From positions 1 through 8,719 of the forward strand of contig JAIEMH010000121.1 of NCBI GenBank assembly GCA_019752245.1: 8,719 bases of DNA, in the 5' to 3' direction. Shown one piece after another: positions 6,296 to 8,719 of this stretch. The stretch comes from Flavobacteriaceae bacterium. GTDB lineage: Bacteria; Bacteroidota; Bacteroidia; Flavobacteriales; Flavobacteriaceae. How positions within the stretch are numbered: position 1 is the stretch's first letter; each line of letters begins with the position of its first letter. Position numbers and translations under genes: made by a program. Under the pieces are notes generated by a model, which had not been told where the DNA came from, made no database searches, and saw only the letters and a list, made by a program, of their open reading frames with translations.

Positions 6296-7444
6296 ATGAA
6301 AACAACATTTTACCTTAGAACTGATAATATGATTCAAGGAAAGAATCCTATTTATCTTAGAATATCAGGCAATTCAATGCCTTCAGAACGAATTCATACA
6401 TATATATATGTGGATGAAAAAAACTGGCACTCAAAAAAACAACGTGTTTTTGAGAATTGCCAGGAACATATAGATATAAATTTGATTTTAATGAATATTG
6501 AGGCAAAGCTTACTCAAATTCAAACGTTCTATAGACTTGCTGAACTTTCTTTAACTCCAAAAATTTTGAGAGCTGAATACGAAGACAAGCTTTCTCGTGT
6601 GAATTTTGTAGCATTTTTTAAAGCTGCTATTCCAGAACAGAAAATGAAAGTAGGTGAAGAAAGACTGGAACGATACGAAACTATTTATCACAAGCTGAAA
6701 GAATTTCAACCAGTGATAGCTTTTAAAGACTTAGACCTAAAATGGATTGAAAAATTCAAAGCCCATCTGCGAGATAATTTAAAAAATCAAGATACTACAA
6801 TAGCTTCAAATATAGCTATTGTAAAAAAGTTTTTAGGAATAGCAAAAAAAGAAGGCATAAAACTACAATTCGAATTGGATGATTTGGAGGTTGGCAGCAC
6901 AAAAGGGAATAGAACTTATTTGCTCGCATCTGAGTTGCAGAAATGTTTGAACTTTTATTTTTCTGAATTTATTAATCCAAGTTATAAATTGATACTTGGT
7001 TATTTCCTTTTTTCGTGCATGAATGGTTTAAGAATTTCGAATGTACAAGGATTGAAAAGAACTGATTTAATGAGCAACGATTTTTCAATAATATTAGTGA
7101 AAGGAAATCATGATAAAAATATGATTTTAAATAAAACTGCAAGAAGGATTTTGGAACATGAACCTCGTTTGTTTGAACAAAAATTTGCAAATCAGCATTT
7201 GAATGATGAGATTAAAAAAATAATGAGCGTTTTAGGAATAAACAAAAAAGTTACCTTTCACGTTGCACGCCATACTTTTGCTACTTTATTTTTGAAGGCA
7301 GGCGGAAAAATAGAAATGCTTAAAATGTTATTAGGACATAGCTCTATTGTTCAAACTATGATTTATGTACATATCGTACAGGCTGAGGCAAATGAAGAAA
7401 TGTTTTTACTAGATGATTTATTTAAAATAAAAGCGGCCGTCTAG
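6296..7444 (+). CDS. Tyrosine-type site-specific recombinase / integrase
   Basis: From ATG 6296 the protein has 382 residues and begins MKTTFYLRTD, the usual opening of Bacteroidota integrases with an N-terminal arm-binding domain (IYLRIS, YIYVDEKNWH near 20-45). A core-binding SAM-like domain spans about 100-200. The catalytic domain has Arg246 (GLRISNV), a candidate Lys269, the HxxR box His322/Arg325 (HVARHTFATL), His348 (LGHSS) and the nucleophile Tyr357 (MIYVH), so all key residues are present. An in-frame ATG at 6230 (404 residues) and a GTG at 6194 are alternatives; the GTG lies inside the tRNA terminator stem and is unlikely. The gene starts 163 bases after tRNA-Arg and probably integrates its element there. 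No excisionase is seen beside it. It converges with the XRE gene. Confidence 0.93.
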   Translation: MKTTFYLRTDNMIQGKNPIYLRISGNSMPSERIHTYIYVDEKNWHSKKQRVFENCQEHIDINLILMNIEAKLTQIQTFYRLAELSLTPKILRAEYEDKLSRVNFVAFFKAAIPEQKMKVGEERLERYETIYHKLKEFQPVIAFKDLDLKWIEKFKAHLRDNLKNQDTTIASNIAIVKKFLGIAKKEGIKLQFELDDLEVGSTKGNRTYLLASELQKCLNFYFSEFINPSYKLILGYFLFSCMNGLRISNVQGLKRTDLMSNDFSIILVKGNHDKNMILNKTARRILEHEPRLFEQKFANQHLNDEIKKIMSVLGINKKVTFHVARHTFATLFLKAGGKIEMLKMLLGHSSIVQTMIYVHIVQAEANEEMFLLDDLFKIKAAV

Positions 7445-7455
7445 CCGCTTTTATT
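7426..7455. terminator. Bidirectional terminator between recombinase and XRE gene
   Basis: A perfect 12-bp stem (7426-7437 with 7444-7455; core GCGGC/GCCGC) has a six-base loop and A/T runs on both flanks. It overlaps the recombinase stop (7442-7444) and lies two bases beyond the XRE stop, so it can end both convergent transcripts. Confidence 0.85.
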
Positions 7456-7457
7456 AT

Positions 7458-7766
7458 TTAATTTTTTGGAAGTTTATCGGCTCGACGCCCGAGAGCTTCC
7501 ATTGCTCGTTCCATTGCTTGGTTTAAATCAGTTTTACTTTCTTTATCTTCAAAGAAAAAATTCACACCGATAGCCTTTGCAATTTCTAAAAAAGTTGGAA
7601 GTGTTGGTTTGAATTTTAATGAAAAGAAACGGCTAACACTTGATTGTTCCATTTTAGAACGTTCTGCAATTTCATTGATAGAAATGCTTTTTTCAATGGC
7701 AATTTCTTTAAGAAGTAAAACGAGCAACATCCATTGCTCGTTTTCATTTATTAGATTTACATTCAT
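7458..7766 (-). CDS. XRE (Cro/CI)-type helix-turn-helix regulator
   Basis: This 102-residue protein carries a five-helix XRE domain at about 14-70: LLLKEIAIEKSISINEIAER is the first part of the HTH, MEQSSVSRFFSLKF (39-52) contains the recognition helix, and PTLPTFLEIAKAIGVNFFF (54-72) is the characteristic end of the fold. A charged tail with ALGRRADKLPKN follows. It is a probable sequence-specific DNA-binding repressor. Its ATG shares one base with the stop of the upstream 176-residue gene (TAATG at 7764-7768), so translation should be coupled. The promoter is upstream of the partner gene and contains a perfect palindrome, as expected for autorepression. It could be a prophage or island repressor, or the antitoxin of a TA pair in toxin-first order; the sequence does not decide. 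Confidence 0.88.
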   Translation of the reverse strand: MNVNLINENEQWMLLVLLLKEIAIEKSISINEIAERSKMEQSSVSRFFSLKFKPTLPTFLEIAKAIGVNFFFEDKESKTDLNQAMERAMEALGRRADKLPKN

Positions 7767-8296
7767 TAGTTATTTTTTATTAGAGTATAAATATTTGACC
7801 AACCCAAAGAAAAATCATTTTCGCAAACCATTTGAATTAACGCATTTGCTTTTACTTGCCATTGTTCTTTGTTTCCTAAATTTTTCAATTCCATTAATTC
7901 ATCTTTTTTTTCTTCAATTAATTCTTTGTTTTCTTTAATAAATTCAATAATTGATTTTTTAGAAGTTTCAAGATTTTGTTTTGCAATTAATTTAGCTTTT
8001 TCAATTTCATTTTTTTTAGCTTGAATTTCTGATTGAATTGTTTTTATTTGGCTTTTTGAAGTAAGTTTTACAAATTCTCCGCAAACACCACCTTTTGGTG
8101 CGTCATTTCCATTTTGAAAAGGAATGTTATTTTTTGATAAAATTTCACAAACTTCTTTAGTCCAAATTTGAGATTTTCTGTTTTGATTTTTGCCTGTTGA
8201 AGTAAAACCTGATGCTCTTAATTCAATTAGTGAAGTTCTAATTAATCCACGAGTTCCAACTAACGCATTTTCTAATTTTGTGTTTAAAGTTTTCAT
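7766..8296 (-). CDS. Unrecognised 176-residue coiled-coil protein, first gene of the XRE operon
   Basis: I do not recognise a family. The N-terminal part (1-80) is basic and compact, with GLIRTSLIELRASGFTSTGK (17-36), QNRKSQIWTKEVCEILSKNN (38-57) and a glycine-rich NDAPKGGVCGEFVKLTS (64-80) containing two of the protein's three Cys residues together with Cys50. Residues about 82-140 are Lys/Glu-rich and strongly helical, probably a coiled coil. The tail has Trp146 and SLGWSNIYTLIKNN. There is no signal peptide or membrane span, so it should be cytoplasmic. It ends inside the XRE start codon and has its own regulated promoter, hence works with that regulator. Options are a toxin-like effector, a DNA-binding accessory factor of the element, or an anti-repressor. 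None is shown by visible motifs. Confidence 0.78.
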   Translation of the reverse strand: MKTLNTKLENALVGTRGLIRTSLIELRASGFTSTGKNQNRKSQIWTKEVCEILSKNNIPFQNGNDAPKGGVCGEFVKLTSKSQIKTIQSEIQAKKNEIEKAKLIAKQNLETSKKSIIEFIKENKELIEEKKDELMELKNLGNKEQWQVKANALIQMVCENDFSLGWSNIYTLIKNN

Positions 8297-8366
8297 AATG
8301 TTTTTGCCGTATTTTCGAGTTGCCGCCTCTTTTTAAGTTTGTGATAGCCTTGTTGTTATCTGAGTA

Positions 8367-8399
8367 CAAATATAACATATATGTTATATATAAAACAAA
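8367..8399 (-). promoter_or_regulatory. Promoter of the 176-residue/XRE operon
   Basis: On the minus strand TTTG (8396-8399) and TATATTTG (8367-8374) are separated by 21 bases, within the tolerated Bacteroidota spacing. The predicted start near 8360 leaves a leader of about 64 bases before the ATG at 8296. Nearly all of the spacer is taken up by a perfect palindrome. Confidence 0.65.
8370..8389. promoter_or_regulatory. Perfect 20-bp palindrome, likely XRE operator
   Basis: The site reads ATATAACATATATGTTATAT on both strands with no mismatch. It overlaps the -7 box by five bases and fills most of the spacer towards -33. A dimeric XRE protein bound here would occlude RNA polymerase, giving autoregulation of the operon whose second gene encodes that protein. 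The link to this XRE protein is inferred from position. Confidence 0.65.
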
Positions 8400-8463
8400 C
8401 TTTTTTATAACTTTTTTTAAATTATTTTTATTTTTCCTTATTTTACGAGGGTTTAAAACAAAT

Positions 8464-8489
8464 AAAGCGCACCATTTCTGATGCGCTTT
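8464..8489 (-). terminator. Probable minus-strand terminator hairpin
   Basis: AAAGCGCA (8464-8471) pairs with TGCGCTTT (8482-8489) around a ten-base loop. In minus-strand reading it is followed by an interrupted T-rich run (TTTATTTGTTTT). It would end a transcript arriving from the right, before the XRE operon promoter. In plus-strand reading only four T follow (8487-8490). Confidence 0.6.
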
Positions 8490-8516
8490 TCAAACAAACT
8501 AACTAACCAAAAAACT

Positions 8517-8573
8517 CTATTTCTGTAAATTATTTAAAACTGCAGTGACAGCTTTAGTATTTTTATTGATCAT
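8517..8573 (-). CDS. Possible 18-codon small ORF ahead of the hairpin
   Basis: An ATG at 8571-8573 opens MINKNTKAVTAVLNNLQK and stops with TAG at 8517-8519, 27 bases before the hairpin at 8464-8489. The peptide is basic and could form one helix. A near-match to the -7 box (AATATTTG, 8594-8601) lies about 20 bases upstream. The order promoter-like site, ORF, terminator is suggestive, but an 18-codon ORF is easily a chance event in such DNA, and a small RNA is equally possible. Confidence 0.25.
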   Translation of the reverse strand: MINKNTKAVTAVLNNLQK

Positions 8574-8719
8574 TATAAATATTAAAATCAAAGCAAATAT
8601 TAAATTTTATAATATAAAATACGATCATAAATAAAACTAATTAGTAAATAATACGCCTTCGTTTTCATCAAAAAATTTAAAAGAAATCTGTTGTTATCTC
8701 GTCACCTCGGCCTGATACA
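8574..8719. other. Gene-poor right end of the window
   Basis: I find no complete gene here; most is A/T-rich and non-coding in appearance. The last 43 bases are richer in G and C. On the minus strand they hold an open frame (VSGRGDEITTDFF, stop at 8677-8679) running off the edge, which could be the 3' end of a gene. Thirteen codons are too few to identify it. Confidence 0.4.

Noticed and set aside
6972..7190. Minus-strand 72-codon ORF
   Set aside because: It is antisense to the recombinase catalytic domain and has no family features.
7609..7938. Plus-strand 109-codon ORF
   Set aside because: It crosses the junction of the XRE and 176-residue genes on the opposite strand. Its Leu/Phe-rich content reflects the complement of A-rich coding DNA.
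1..8719. CRISPR array, insertion sequence or transposase
   Set aside because: I saw no regularly spaced direct repeats with unique spacers, and no transposase or flanking terminal inverted repeats. The only recombination gene is the tyrosine recombinase.

Overview
The window comes from an AT-rich member of the Bacteroidota, most likely a Flavobacterium or close relative. Several promoter-like sites match the Bacteroidota -7 element TAnnTTTG, starts mostly lack Shine-Dalgarno sequences, and the gene families are typical of Flavobacteriaceae: TIGR01777 epimerase, a PspC / PadR / DUF4870 / head-GIN cluster, DUF4442, and a Bacteroidota-type tyrosine recombinase. The genus is inferred from style and content.

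Layout, left to right. (1) 1-849, minus: 3'-truncated TIGR01777-type NAD(P)-binding epimerase. (2) 992-4315, minus: a compact four-gene unit, DUF4870 membrane protein, PadR repressor, large PspC-domain membrane protein, then a head-GIN lipoprotein with a striking SSGS ladder. It ends in a strong terminator at 939-967 and starts from a good -7 box at 4388-4395. An imperfect palindrome just upstream of that box (4408-4430) is a plausible PadR operator. (3) 4513-5868, plus: a DUF4442 hotdog-fold protein and a second, divergent head-GIN-like secreted protein. (4) 5896-6204: tRNA-Pro(TGG) and tRNA-Arg(TCT) behind a near-perfect Bacteroidota promoter and ahead of a GAAA-loop terminator. (5) 6230-8719: accessory DNA next to tRNA-Arg. 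It holds a tyrosine recombinase (plus), then on the minus strand a two-gene operon of an unrecognised 176-residue coiled-coil protein followed by an XRE-type regulator overlapping it by one base. A perfect 20-bp palindrome lies inside the operon's promoter. The far right is gene-poor, with one hairpin and one possible 18-codon ORF.

How the genes may work together. The PadR-PspC-DUF4870-GIN unit looks like an autoregulated envelope or membrane-stress module. The second GIN-like gene on the other side of the divergent region may be related in function, but is separately transcribed. The recombinase beside tRNA-Arg marks the probable edge of an integrated element. The overlapping 176-residue/XRE pair with its palindromic operator is the least explained part of the window and the best candidate for an undescribed system, for example a lysogeny-type switch or a toxin-antitoxin-like pair. 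Nothing in the sequence proves either function. The second end of the element is not visible here.
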